64,000 nt of DNA from Burkholderia sp. NRF60-BP8 (GCF_001522585.2 NZ_CP013372.1:2604001-2668000); one strand, 5' to 3'; positions 8,745 to 17,971 are shown, counted from the stretch's first letter. Notes: generated by a model not told the origin, from the letters alone. A program made the numbers and translations.

Positions 8745-9137
8745 CGATTACTGGCCGAATATCATTCTTTTCAGTCAACGCCCTGTTCGCCTCGCGAACG
8801 GCGAAAACAAGGCACCCCAGCGTGCCCGGATGACCGTTTCGCTACGATTCGTAACGGTGGGCGCTGATGTCAGGCCGGTATCATAGCGCCTAAGGGCATC
8901 CCCCAATATGCCGAATAACGGGTAGAACGCTAGCCGAACCGTTAAAAAATCCGAAATAGTCCACGGGATTCGGCAAAAATCCGGAACTGCACCGGGAGCA
9001 TCAACCCGTCAACGCCTCGCGAGCGCCAAGCCTGGCGCCTCGGCGCGCGCCGGCTGTCCGTCTGGAAGCCGGGCGATCGCCTTTTCCGCATGGTGACAAT
9101 CTGTGTGCATCGACATGCGGCGCATCGTCGCCGGCGC
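8745..9137. other. Divergent intergenic region between the DUF1254 and copper ATPase genes
   Basis: No coding region is supported here. The part around 8930-8985 is comparatively A+T rich and contains AAAAATCCG twice, 30-odd bp apart; a promoter for the leftward lipoprotein gene is expected in this region but no convincing -35/-10 pair stood out. The copper-type promoter lies just to the right. Confidence 0.4.
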
Positions 9138-9168
9138 TTGACCTTACCATCATGGGAATGTTGATACT
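9138..9168 (+). promoter_or_regulatory. MerR-family (CueR-like) promoter of the copper ATPase
   Basis: TTGACC (9138-9143) and GATACT (9163-9168) are separated by exactly 19 bp, the stretched spacing used by MerR-family activators rather than the usual 17. Inside the spacer is the imperfect dyad ACCTTACC / GGGAATGT (6 of 8 positions complementary), closely resembling the CueR/HmrR operator. It ends 42 bp before the ATPase start. Confidence 0.75.
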
Positions 9169-9210
9169 GGCACCATTCGCGGCACGAACCGCGCCTTTGG
9201 GGAATCCGAC

Positions 9211-12200
9211 ATGACCGAACCACTTGCCTCCGCGGCGCTGCACACGATCGAACTGAGCGTCGACGGCATGCATTGCGGCGGCTGCACCGGCCGCGTGCAG
9301 CGCGCGCTGGCCGCCGTGCCGGGCGTCGTCGGCGTGGCGGTCGATCTCGACGCCCATGCGGCAACCGTCACCGCACAGGAGACGGTCGAGCCCGGTCGGC
9401 TCGTCGACGCCGTCCGCGAGGCCGGCTACCGCGCAGCGGTGCGCGAAGCGGCGGTCGACGCCGTCGAAGCCGTCGCGGCCGCGCATTCGGCGCACGCGCC
9501 CCTCCCCGCGGCGCCGGCTGCCGCCGCGACGATCGAACTCGACATCGACGGCATGACCTGCGCGTCCTGCGTGTCGCGCGTCGAGAAGGCGCTCGCGAAG
9601 GTGCCGGGCGTCACGCGCGCATCGGTCAATCTCGCGACCGAGCGCGCGACCGTCGATGCGTCGGCAGGCGTGTCCGCCGCGCAACTGGCGGATGCCGTGA
9701 GGCAGGCCGGCTATGGCGCAACGCCGACGACGTCGGACACCGCCGTCCCGGCCGCTGCCACTGCCACTGCGTTGCCCGCCGCGCCCGCCAGCATCGAACT
9801 CGACATCGATGGCATGACTTGCGCATCCTGCGTGTCGCGCGTCGAAAAGGCGCTCGCCAAGGTGCCGGGCGTCACGCGCGCATCGGTCAACCTCGCGACC
9901 GAACGCGCGACGGTCGACGCGTCGGCCGACGTCTCCGCCGCGCAGCTTGCCGAAGCGGTGAAACAGGCTGGCTATGACGCGACACCGGCTGCCGTCGCCA
10001 CGCCTGCCGTCACGTCCGCTGCCGCCGACATCGAACTCGATATCGGCGGCATGACCTGCGCGTCCTGCGCCGGCCGCGTCGAAAAAGCGCTGGCCGCCGT
10101 GCCGGGCGTCGCGCGCGCGACGGTCAATCTCGCGACCGAACGCGCGTCGGTGCACGGCGCCGGCGCACTCGATCCCGCTACGTTGATCGCGGCAGTCGCC
10201 ACGGCCGGCTACCGTGCGTCGCTTCCCGCCGCCTCACCCGCAGCCGAAACGACCGGCACCGACTTACGACCGGCCAGTCCCGGGCACGACCCCGACGCAC
10301 GCAAGCGCCGCGAAGCGATCCGCGAACGCAACCTGGTGATCGCGGCCGCCGTGCTGAGCGCGCCGCTCGTCGCGCCGATGCTCGCCGCACCGTTCGGCAT
10401 CGACCTGATGCTGCCCGGGTGGCTCCAGCTCGTGCTCGCGTCGATCGTGCAATTCGGCTTCGGCGCCCGCTTCTACCGCGCGGCCTGGCATGCGGTGAAG
10501 GCGCGCACCGGCAACATGGATCTGCTCGTCGCGCTCGGCACGTCGGCCGCGTACGGGCTGAGCCTGTGGATGCTGCTGCGCGATCCCGCGCATCCCGGCC
10601 ATCTGTATTTCGAAGCGTCGGCCGTCATCGTCACGCTCGTGCGCTTCGGCAAGTGGCTCGAATCGCGCGCGAAGCGCCAAACCACCGAGGCGATCCGCGC
10701 GCTGAACGCGCTGCGCCCCGACCGCGCGCGCGTCGTCGAGCACGGCGTCGAACGCGACGTGCCGCTGTCGCAGGTGCGCGTCGGCACACGCGTCGGGATT
10801 CGGCCCGGCGAGCGCGTGCCCGTCGACGGGCGGATCGTGTCGGGTCGCTCGCACATCGACGAATCACTGATCACCGGCGAAAGCCTGCCCGTGCCGAAGG
10901 ACGACGGCGACGCCGTCACGGCCGGCTCGATCAACGGCGAAGGCGCGCTCGTCGTCGAAACCACCGCGATCGGCGCGGAAACGACGCTCGCGCGCATCAT
11001 CCGCCTCGTCGAATCCGCGCAGGCCGAGAAGGCGCCGATCCAGCGGCTCGTCGATCGCGTCAGCGAGGTGTTCGTGCCGGCGATCCTCGGCATCGCCGTG
11101 CTGACGCTGGTCGGCTGGCTGATCGCCGGCGCCGGGATGGAGACCGCGATCCTCAACGCGGTCGCGGTGCTCGTGATCGCGTGCCCGTGTGCGCTCGGTC
11201 TCGCGACGCCCGCCGCGATCATGGCCGGCACGGGCGTCGCAGCCCGGCACGGCGTGCTGATCAAGGACGCGCAGGCGCTCGAGCTCGCGCAGCGCACGAC
11301 CGTGATCGCGTTCGACAAGACCGGCACGCTGACCGAAGGCAAACCGTCCGTGACGGCGTTCGACGCCGTCGGCGTGCCGCGCGGCGAAGCGCTCGCGCTC
11401 GCGGCGGCCGTGCAGCGCCAGAGCGATCATCCGCTCGCGCGTGCGGTGGTCGCCGCGCATGACGCGGACGTGGCCGCACGTGGCGCCGCCGCCGAGTCGG
11501 TCGTCGCAACCGACGCGCGCGCGGTGGCCGGACGCGGCGTGGAAGCGCACGTCGGCGGGCAGCGGCTCGCGCTCGGCAGCACGCGCTGGCGCGACGAACT
11601 CGACATCGCGGTACCGCCGGCGCTCGACGCCCGTGCGGCGGAACTCGAGGGCGCCGGCAACACGATCTCGTGGCTGATGCGTGCCGACGCGCCGCGCGCG
11701 GTGCTCGCACTGATCGCATTCGGCGACACCGTGAAGCCGGGCGCCCGCGACGCGATCGCGGCGTTGTCGGCGCGCGGCGTCGCGAGCGCGCTCGTGACGG
11801 GCGACAACCGCGGCAGCGCGGCGGCCGTCGCGGCGGCGCTCGGCATCGGCGAAGTGCACGCGCAGGTATTGCCCGACGACAAGGCGCGCGTCGTCGCCGA
11901 GTTGAAGCGCACGCACGGCGGGATCGTCGCGATGGTCGGCGACGGGATCAACGACGCGCCGGCGCTCGCCGCGGCGGACATCGGCATCGCGATGGCGACG
12001 GGCACGGACGTCGCGATGCACACGGCCGGCATCACGCTGATGCGCGGCGACCCGGCCCTCGTCGCCGACGCGATCGACATCTCCAAACGCACGTACCGCA
12101 AGATCCAGCAGAACCTGTTCTGGGCGTTCGTGTACAACCTAGTCGGCGTGCCGCTCGCGGCGCTCGGGTTGCTGAACCCGGTGATCGCGGGCGCGGCGAT

Positions 12201-12270
12201 GGCGTTTTCCAGCGTCAGCGTCGTGACCAACGCGTTGCTGCTGCGGAGATGGAAAGGCCGCGCGCGTTGA
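9211..12270 (+). CDS. copA: Copper-exporting P1B-type ATPase with four HMA domains
   Basis: 1019 residues, long for CopA because of four N-terminal heavy-metal domains, with metal-binding pairs Cys22/Cys25 (CGGC), Cys117/Cys120, Cys204/Cys207 and Cys283/Cys286 (CASC). The core has eight membrane helices, the actuator motif TGES, the ion-binding CPC motif at 658-660, the phosphorylated Asp702 in DKTGT and the GDGINDAP hinge. It pumps Cu(I) out of the cytoplasm using ATP. HMA 2 and 3 are nearly identical at the DNA level with a 261-bp offset, so one arose by recent internal duplication. The promoter is CueR-like but no cueR gene is adjacent. Confidence 0.93.
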   Translation: MTEPLASAALHTIELSVDGMHCGGCTGRVQRALAAVPGVVGVAVDLDAHAATVTAQETVEPGRLVDAVREAGYRAAVREAAVDAVEAVAAAHSAHAPLPAAPAAAATIELDIDGMTCASCVSRVEKALAKVPGVTRASVNLATERATVDASAGVSAAQLADAVRQAGYGATPTTSDTAVPAAATATALPAAPASIELDIDGMTCASCVSRVEKALAKVPGVTRASVNLATERATVDASADVSAAQLAEAVKQAGYDATPAAVATPAVTSAAADIELDIGGMTCASCAGRVEKALAAVPGVARATVNLATERASVHGAGALDPATLIAAVATAGYRASLPAASPAAETTGTDLRPASPGHDPDARKRREAIRERNLVIAAAVLSAPLVAPMLAAPFGIDLMLPGWLQLVLASIVQFGFGARFYRAAWHAVKARTGNMDLLVALGTSAAYGLSLWMLLRDPAHPGHLYFEASAVIVTLVRFGKWLESRAKRQTTEAIRALNALRPDRARVVEHGVERDVPLSQVRVGTRVGIRPGERVPVDGRIVSGRSHIDESLITGESLPVPKDDGDAVTAGSINGEGALVVETTAIGAETTLARIIRLVESAQAEKAPIQRLVDRVSEVFVPAILGIAVLTLVGWLIAGAGMETAILNAVAVLVIACPCALGLATPAAIMAGTGVAARHGVLIKDAQALELAQRTTVIAFDKTGTLTEGKPSVTAFDAVGVPRGEALALAAAVQRQSDHPLARAVVAAHDADVAARGAAAESVVATDARAVAGRGVEAHVGGQRLALGSTRWRDELDIAVPPALDARAAELEGAGNTISWLMRADAPRAVLALIAFGDTVKPGARDAIAALSARGVASALVTGDNRGSAAAVAAALGIGEVHAQVLPDDKARVVAELKRTHGGIVAMVGDGINDAPALAAADIGIAMATGTDVAMHTAGITLMRGDPALVADAIDISKRTYRKIQQNLFWAFVYNLVGVPLAALGLLNPVIAGAAMAFSSVSVVTNALLLRRWKGRAR

Positions 12271-12417
12271 TGCGGCTGGCGGTGTATGCCGGATGAGCGA
12301 ACAGGTCGGCGCTCGACCTTCGACCGACAGGAACAGTCGGGAAGCGTGCCGACGTTGGTCGGCTACACGGCGAGCGGAACCGGCAGCACGTCACAACGCA
12401 TCGCCGCGTCGGCGGAT

Positions 12418-12897
12418 TCAGTCCGACACGACCGGTTTGATCAACGTCGTGGTGATCGGCGCGAAGCCGCACGCGCGATACAGCGCACGCGCCGCCGCGT
12501 TGTGATTGAACACCGACAATCCGATCTCGGTGACGCCGTACCGGCGTGCCTCGGCGTCGAGCGCATCGAGCGCGCGCGTGGCCCAGCCCTGGCGACGCCG
12601 GGACGGGACGATGTCGAGGTCGTAGATGAACAGTGTGCGGTTCGGCCCTTCGGGGACGATCGCGTACCAGAGGTCGCCCACCGGATCGCCGCTGGCGCCG
12701 TCGATGAGCGTGACGAGGGTCTGGCCGGCGGTCAGCAGGCCGTCCGGCAGCAGCGTGTCGAAACAGGCGCGCGCACGATCGGCCGCGTCTTCGACAGCAT
12801 TTTGCCCGGAGGAAACGAGATCGCTCGCGTAGCCGTCGATGGCTCGCGTGCGGTACGCGTGGAATTCGCCGGCCGTCATCGGCCGCATCTGCAACAT
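12418..12897 (-). CDS. GNAT family N-acetyltransferase
   Basis: 159 residues from ATG 12897. The GNAT acetyl-CoA site is clear: the beta4 strand LFIYDLDIVPSRRRQGWATRAL contains the R/Q-x-x-G-x-G/A-like pyrophosphate loop (RRRQGWA), and the C-terminal half has GLSVFNHNAAARALYRACGF, the usual beta5-alpha4 region with the conserved Asn and Tyr. The acceptor substrate is unknown. A TTG at 12960 would give a 180-residue form; ATG 12897 (MLQMRPMTAGEF) gives the usual GNAT N-terminus, but neither has a strong ribosome site. Convergent with copA; no functional link is implied. Confidence 0.8.
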   Translation of the reverse strand: MLQMRPMTAGEFHAYRTRAIDGYASDLVSSGQNAVEDAADRARACFDTLLPDGLLTAGQTLVTLIDGASGDPVGDLWYAIVPEGPNRTLFIYDLDIVPSRRRQGWATRALDALDAEARRYGVTEIGLSVFNHNAAARALYRACGFAPITTTLIKPVVSD

Positions 12898-13009
12898 GGC
12901 CCGGTCGCCGTGAACGGAATCGAACTTCCAGTGTAGCGGGACGGGCGCACCAGCGCGCAATGCGGCGGTGGAAAGCGGGCAGGCAGGGAGGTGCGACGGA
13001 CGCCGCGCC

Positions 13010-13057
13010 GAATCAGCGAATCAGCGAATCAGCGAATCAGCGAATCAGCGAATCAGC
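13010..13057. repeat. Six perfect tandem copies of the octamer GAATCAGC
   Basis: Six uninterrupted copies of an 8-bp unit occupy 48 bp. The last copy supplies the stop codon of the 51-residue gene on the minus strand, so the rest lies in that gene's 3' region. An 8-bp unit is not a multiple of three, so the tract is not a coding repeat; perfect copies suggest recent slippage. Confidence 0.9.
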
Positions 13058-13208
13058 GACGATACAGAACGATCGGCACCAGGTTCGCACGGCGCACGCG
13101 CTCGGCCTCGGCGTGACGTGCGGCGTACGAGTATTCGGCGTCGAGCGGCAGGTGCGGGGACACGAACAGGTCGTCGATTTTTTGCAGCAGGGCGAAGATG
13201 AAGCTCAT
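13053..13208 (-). CDS. Small hypothetical protein (51 aa) with AGGGTTTTCCCT boxes upstream
   Basis: A 51-residue protein starting MSFIFALLQKIDDLFVSPHL and ending VPIVLYRR; I do not recognise the family. The N-terminal helix is amphipathic, the centre (DAEYSYAARHAEAERVRR) is helical and charged, and the C-terminus is basic. Support for a real gene comes from AGGAG seven bases before the ATG, a composition unlike chance, and two copies of AGGGTTTTCCCT just upstream, the same box found before the 3055 gene. The stop codon lies within the octamer repeat. It may be a stress-induced small protein; this is only inference from size and regulation-like context. Confidence 0.6.
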   Translation of the reverse strand: MSFIFALLQKIDDLFVSPHLPLDAEYSYAARHAEAERVRRANLVPIVLYRR

Positions 13209-13232
13209 GTGAGACTCCTGACAGATAGTGCT

Positions 13233-13273
13233 AGGGTTTTCCCTTAGATGCCACCATTCTAAGGGTTTTCCCT
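13233..13273 (-). promoter_or_regulatory. Two AGGGTTTTCCCT boxes before the 51-aa gene
   Basis: Exact copies at 13233-13244 and 13262-13273, spaced 29 bp start to start, each flanked by TA or TAA on one side (CTAGGGTTTTCCCTTAG and TAAGGGTTTTCCCTAAA). The nearer copy is 24 bp from the ATG at 13208. The spacing and the partial palindromy suggest a pair of protein-binding sites over the promoter. Confidence 0.55.
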
Positions 13274-13382
13274 AAATTCTGCCAGTGGGCTGCATCGGTT
13301 TGCCGCACGCGCACGACAGCCGACCGCCGCTGCGGAACGGCGATCCTTGCTCCATCACGCTTTCAGGATAGGGTCGAAACGA

Positions 13383-14660
13383 TCAGCGCGTGCGACGCCC
13401 CCGCTTCGCGACGGCCGCGTCGCGGTTCGCGTTGCGCTGAAGCCGGTCGACTTGCGACAGGAGCGCTTCGTGATGCTCCTCGAGCGTCATCAACGTGGCC
13501 TGCTGCGTCGACAGATCGGCCGCAAGGCGATCGATCCGTTGCTGCTTGGCGGCCACGTCCTGCTTCAGGTGCGCGATCTGCCGCGTTTGCAGCACCAGCG
13601 CGACGAGCCCCGCCAGCACGACGACGGCCAGCGCGAGCAGCAAGCGGTTGACGCGGCGCATCTCGCGATCGGCCGAGCCCGTCAAGCCGTCCACGTCGGA
13701 CTGCAACGCGGCGAGCCGGTCGGTCAGCGGGCGCAGGTGCGTGTCCGGATCGAAGGCTGGCGCGGCCGGCTGCGTACGCTCCGATGATGGCCGGGTCACG
13801 AACGACGCGGCCGATGCCACGGGCTGCGCAACCGGCGACGGCCGGGTGTCGGGTTGCGGGGCAGCATCACGAGGCGGCGCGGCCTGCATAGCGATTGCTG
13901 GCTGGGCCGGCCGGCCCGGCGTCTGCACGCCGATGGGCGCGGCAGCGGCCGCCGACGGCTTCGATTCAGTCGCTTCCGGTACCGTATCGACGTGCGTCGC
14001 GACCGGCTCGGACCGCATCGGCGCCACCGCTTCGCTGGCACCGGCCGCCGCCCGACGTCTGCCGCCGAACGACGCGCGGCGCTCCTTCACGGCGTCACCG
14101 GGCGGTCGCCCTCCACGTGATTTGACGGCCGTTGCACCGGCGGTGGCGGCAAGGACCGGTGCCGCGACTTCACCGCCCGCCGCGTGCCGCTCGATCGCGG
14201 CCATCGCAGCGGCATCGACCAGGGGCGCGTCGTCGGCCTTCGTTGCGGCACCGTCAGCCGCAGGCAAACGATCGGCAATCGCGGCCTCGCCCGCACCATC
14301 AGCCGGCACGGCGCGCCCGGTTTCCGCCGGTCCGACCGCCGTCGCGCCCTCCGGCGCGCTGAACCCGTCCAGCGTTGCCTGCATTCCCGCGGCGGCATCC
14401 TCGGCAGCACCGGTCGCCGCGTCGGTTTCCTCTACGACTTCGTCACGCGACGCGACCGGCGCCCGTTCGACAGGCTCGAGCACCGGATCGCCGAACAGGT
14501 CGAGCGTCAGCGCATCGCGCGACGCATCGCCGCCCGATGCACTATCGGGGCGCGCGGTCGTCCTGGCGAACGTGTCGCCCGCAGCAGCGGCTGAACGCAT
14601 GCGGGACCGGCCGGGTGAACGGTTGGAACGGGAACGTAAGCGAGGTGAAGCTTCGGTCAT
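13383..14660 (-). CDS. Ala/Pro-rich hypothetical membrane protein with C-terminal coiled coil
   Basis: 425 residues from ATG 14660 (a TTG three codons earlier is possible). Residues 1-270 are low complexity, rich in Ala, Pro, Asp and Glu, and likely disordered. A single membrane helix (about residues 340-358, LLLALAVVVLAGLVALVL) is followed by a heptad-like coiled coil (HLKQDVAAKQQRIDRLAADLSTQQATLMTLEEHHEALLSQVDRLQ) and a basic RGRRTR tail. With the long cytoplasmic-looking N-terminus and short coil after the helix, the topology may place the coil in the periplasm. I do not recognise a family; relatives in Burkholderia are probable but function is unknown. Confidence 0.55.
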   Translation of the reverse strand: MTEASPRLRSRSNRSPGRSRMRSAAAAGDTFARTTARPDSASGGDASRDALTLDLFGDPVLEPVERAPVASRDEVVEETDAATGAAEDAAAGMQATLDGFSAPEGATAVGPAETGRAVPADGAGEAAIADRLPAADGAATKADDAPLVDAAAMAAIERHAAGGEVAAPVLAATAGATAVKSRGGRPPGDAVKERRASFGGRRRAAAGASEAVAPMRSEPVATHVDTVPEATESKPSAAAAAPIGVQTPGRPAQPAIAMQAAPPRDAAPQPDTRPSPVAQPVASAASFVTRPSSERTQPAAPAFDPDTHLRPLTDRLAALQSDVDGLTGSADREMRRVNRLLLALAVVVLAGLVALVLQTRQIAHLKQDVAAKQQRIDRLAADLSTQQATLMTLEEHHEALLSQVDRLQRNANRDAAVAKRGRRTR

Positions 14661-14802
14661 GTCTGCCAAATTATTGTCCGAGGACGTCCGTCAGAAACCA
14701 AGTATTCTGCAATAAATCAATAACTTGCACCATCAACTTGTCGAATTTACTCCAACGCTATCCAGCCCGAGCCAGCGACGCTTGCTGGGCAATGGGCGAC
14801 GT

Positions 14803-15400
14803 GATGGGCCGAAAACCGATGCTAACCGACAAACGAGCCAAAACGCTCAAACCAACCGACAAACCAGTCTTTGACGGAAAGGTAACGGGGACTGCTTGCC
14901 GCTCCCCACGAAGTCGGGCTTCAAATGGACCCTACGCTTCACCCGCCCGGTGACGGGTAAGCAATGCGACGCGGGCTTGGGCGCCTACTCCGAAATCTCT
15001 ATCGCTGAAGTAAATGAGAAAACGATTGCGCTACGCAAACCCATCGATAACGACGAAAATCCAGTCGACCAACGCAATCGGGATCGAGAAGCGGCCAGCA
15101 TTGCCACCGCTGTCCTGACATTCGAGAAAGCCGCCCGCCGGGCTCATGAAAAACTGAAGCCGAGCTGGAAAGGCGAGAAGTATGCAACTCAATGAAGGCA
15201 CGCGAAAAAGTGCCGAACGACACGACGTCGACAGGATTCCTCCGTCGCCCCAAAGCCGAAAGCAATGCGCGCGGCCGCGTTGCCGCTCACGGCTTCCTAT
15301 CCAGTTTCCGGAATTGGGCCAGCGAACCCATTCGACCTGAACAATGTCCAACGGGCATTTCGCGACTAGCGAGCCTGGCGCTATCATCGCGTCGGTAAGC
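14803..15400 (+). pseudogene. Tyrosine integrase remnant (P4/DUF4102 type), frameshifted and internally deleted
   Basis: Three pieces of one integrase can be read. The first begins MGRKPMLTDKRAKTLKPTDKPVFDGKV (14803-about 14880). A frameshift follows, and the next frame continues LPLPTKSGFKWTLRF...DAGLGAYSEISIAEV to an ELKPSWK stretch, ending at 15195. This is the N-terminal arm-binding domain of prophage integrases. A third piece (15192-15398) contains LRRPKAES then AHGFLSSFRNWASE, matching the catalytic HGFRSSFRDWASE motif with the active-site Arg replaced by Leu. The middle catalytic part is missing. The gene is dead and marks an old island edge. No tRNA or clear attachment repeat was seen beside it. 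Confidence 0.75.
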
Positions 15401-15651
15401 GCGTCGCGGTCAAGCGCGTCGGTCTCACGATGCTGCGCCCAGCGCCGGGAAATTGTGGTGCGGATCACCGACACGTCGCAGGCGTTTGTTAGCCGGCTCG
15501 CTCCGGAGGACCCGCCGCAGAATACGCGTCGTTCCCTCAAGACGGATCTTCAGTTTTGATATGCACGCTGCGCTGGACGTTCGCGCAACTTGTGCGGCGT
15601 GGGTTGGCGCGATACTGTCCGCGATTCCATTCATGAGCCTTCCAACGCACC
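15401..15651. other. Non-coding gap between the integrase remnant and the tRNA-editing gene
   Basis: I see no supported gene, repeat or RNA. It may contain further decayed island DNA and the promoter of the 15652 gene. Confidence 0.4.
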
Positions 15652-16290
15652 ATGACTCGCAAGCTATTCTGGGAAGATGCCTACCTCAGCACGCACCGTA
15701 CCGTCGTCACTGACGTGAACGGTCCCGATGTGCGACTGGCCTCGACGATTTTCTTCGCATTCTCGGGCGGGCAGGAAGGCGACGCCGGCACGATCGGCGG
15801 CCATCCGGTCTGCGAAGCGCGCAAGGAGGCGCTCGACATCGTTTACCGGCTGTGCGCCGGCCACGCGCTCGAAGTGGGCCAGACCGTCGACATCGAGATC
15901 GACTGGGCGCGCCGCTATCGCCTGATGCGGCTGCATTTCGCAGCCGAAATGGTGCTTCAATTGATCTATCGGCAGGTGCCCGGAATCGTGCGGATCGGCG
16001 CACACATCTCCGTCGACAAGGCGCGCATCGATTTTGCGCACGACACGAGTCTCGCCGCCCTGCTGCCGTTTCTGGAACAGGAAACGGCAGCGCTCGTCCG
16101 AGCGGATCTGCCGATCGTGACCGGCTACACCGACGTCGCGCTGCAGCGCCGCTACTGGCGAGTCGACGGCTTCGCGACGATGGCTTGCGGCGGTACGCAC
16201 CCCCGCACGACGGGAGAAATCGGCACGCTCGTGCTCAAGCGCAGGAATCCCGGCAAAAGCAAGGAGCGCATCGAGATCACGCTCGGCTGA
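15652..16290 (+). CDS. Alanyl-tRNA editing protein (AlaX-like, trans-acting)
   Basis: 212 residues covering the second additional domain of threonyl/alanyl-tRNA synthetases and the preceding beta-barrel. The C-terminal zinc motif is clear (CGGTH, Cys179 and His183), followed by the RTTGEIG loop. The first zinc motif, normally HxxxH, reads His95-Phe-Ala-Ala-Glu99 here, a notable variation. Such proteins hydrolyse mischarged Ser-tRNA(Ala), Gly-tRNA(Ala) or related aminoacyl-tRNAs in the cytoplasm. It lies at the edge of the accessory block, next to the MocR regulator of an unusual-amino-acid cluster, so a self-protection role against mischarging is possible; that is inference. A housekeeping editing role is the alternative. 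Confidence 0.8.
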   Translation: MTRKLFWEDAYLSTHRTVVTDVNGPDVRLASTIFFAFSGGQEGDAGTIGGHPVCEARKEALDIVYRLCAGHALEVGQTVDIEIDWARRYRLMRLHFAAEMVLQLIYRQVPGIVRIGAHISVDKARIDFAHDTSLAALLPFLEQETAALVRADLPIVTGYTDVALQRRYWRVDGFATMACGGTHPRTTGEIGTLVLKRRNPGKSKERIEITLG

Positions 16291-16306
16291 GACGGAGCGC
16301 TCCATG

Positions 16307-17746
16307 TCAGGACGCCTCGCGCTTCGCTGCAACCGCCCCAGCGCGGTCGCGTGCATACGAATCCTGCAGGAACGACAGCGCGCGTCTGTCCCGCGCATAC
16401 GCGACATTGATCCTCAGCCACGGAGACACGTTGTTGTCGACGTGGTAATAACTCCCCGGCGCGATCGTGACGCCGTGATATTCGGCGTTCGCCGCAAGCT
16501 CTGCTGAATCGTCGATACCGGGCAGCCGCGCCCACAGCAGCGAGCCGCCTTTCGGGCGCACAAACAACTCCCAGCCTGAAGCCTCGAGCTCACGCATCGT
16601 GTCGTGCATCGCCGCGTGCAGGCGTGCGCGCAAACGCTCCGTGTGCCGCCGGTGCCCGCCCCGCCGAAACCACTCGTAGACAACCGCCTCGGCAAAAGGA
16701 GAGCACCCGACCATCGTGTGAGCCTTGACGTCGGCGAGCATGTCGATCACGGCGGATGACGCGATCACGTAACCGATACGCAGTGACGACGACAGCAACT
16801 TCGACAATCCACCGACGTGGATGACACGTTCGCGTCCGCCCAGCTTTGCCAGGCGATCGCTCGGTTCGAATTCGAGATCGGCGTGAACGTCGTCCTCGAC
16901 GATCCTCAGGTCGTACGTCTCGGCCAGGAACAGCAATCGCATGCAAACCCGCGGATCGATCGTGGAGCCGGTTGGATTGTGCAGCACCGTGTTGACGAAA
17001 TAGAACGTGGGCCGGTGCGTCTTCACGAGCGTTTCGAGGCAGGCGAGATCCGGCCCGTTGGGCAGGCGCGGCACCCCCACGACATGCACGCCCTGCATTC
17101 GCAACAAATTGAATAGATTGAAATAGCCCGGATCGTCGACGAGCACGGTATCGCCGCGTTGTACGAAGCAGCGCACGACCAGATCGAGCCCATGACTGAT
17201 GCCCGCTGTCAGCATAATCTCGGGCATCGTCGCATCGATTCCGAAACGCGCCGCCTGCTGCAACAATGCCGCTCGCAATTGCGGATTTCCGAGCGGCGTC
17301 CCGTAATCGACGAGACTGCCGCCCGCGTCTCGCACGACCTGGCGAATCGCCGCCGAGAGCCCGTCAATGTCCCGCCACGGCTCGGGGATGACACCGCTCC
17401 CGAGTTTCAGCGTGTCGCCCGGTAAATTGAACCGCTGAATCGAGCGCGATCGCTCGTCGATTTGCGCGCGGAGAACCCCGCGTTCGGCGAGATCAAGTGC
17501 GGGAATCGCGCCTTCGACGACGAAATAGCCGACGCCCGGGCGCGAGCAAACAAGACCGCGCGACACCAGTCGATCGTATGCCTCGACGACCGGAAAGAGA
17601 CTGACACCCGATTGTGCGGCGAGCCGCCGAATCGACGGCAGCTTGCTGCCCGACATGAGCCGCCGCTCAGCGATCATGCGTTCGATCGTGCTCGCGATTT
17701 GTTCTGAAAGTGGTGTTCTCGCGCCATCGTCAAATTGAATTTTCAT
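16307..17746 (-). CDS. MocR/PdxR-type GntR-aminotransferase transcriptional regulator
   Basis: 479 residues. Residues 10-78 form a GntR winged helix (PLSEQIASTIERMIAERRLMSGSKLPSIRRLAAQSGVS). Residues 105-470 form a fold-type I aminotransferase domain, with LTAGISHGLDLV, DDPGYFN, HNPTGSTID and the PLP-binding Lys316 in GLSKLLSSSLRIGY. Members sense PLP or PLP-amino acid adducts and control neighbouring genes, often divergent ones. The gene is divergent from the natural-product operon starting at 17972, so it is the likely pathway regulator and may respond to an amino acid precursor or product. The shared 225-bp promoter region holds no operator I can define with confidence. Confidence 0.88.
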   Translation of the reverse strand: MKIQFDDGARTPLSEQIASTIERMIAERRLMSGSKLPSIRRLAAQSGVSLFPVVEAYDRLVSRGLVCSRPGVGYFVVEGAIPALDLAERGVLRAQIDERSRSIQRFNLPGDTLKLGSGVIPEPWRDIDGLSAAIRQVVRDAGGSLVDYGTPLGNPQLRAALLQQAARFGIDATMPEIMLTAGISHGLDLVVRCFVQRGDTVLVDDPGYFNLFNLLRMQGVHVVGVPRLPNGPDLACLETLVKTHRPTFYFVNTVLHNPTGSTIDPRVCMRLLFLAETYDLRIVEDDVHADLEFEPSDRLAKLGGRERVIHVGGLSKLLSSSLRIGYVIASSAVIDMLADVKAHTMVGCSPFAEAVVYEWFRRGGHRRHTERLRARLHAAMHDTMRELEASGWELFVRPKGGSLLWARLPGIDDSAELAANAEYHGVTIAPGSYYHVDNNVSPWLRINVAYARDRRALSFLQDSYARDRAGAVAAKREAS

Positions 17747-17971
17747 GATTCAGACTCTGTTAGGTCGCGTTGCATAACAGTTCGTCTCAGGCCCCGAATC
17801 ACTGTACATGGCTTTCATCGACGATGCATTCAAAAATCAATTCGCCACCTATTCGATTCGGCCAGCACCAAGCTGAACCACGTGACAGTCACGTTCATCG
17901 ACATGCGACCGATGCGTGAGTGGCGTTTACGCCGCCGGATTCCACCTGCACGAAATACGAGGCCCCCGTTC

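Noticed and set aside
13010..13057. CRISPR or coding repeat
   Set aside because: Contiguous 8-bp units without spacers and not a multiple of three; simple microsatellite.
14700..14802. tRNA gene as integration site beside the integrase remnant
   Set aside because: No cloverleaf or conserved TTCGAATCC-type T arm could be found in this A+T-richer stretch.
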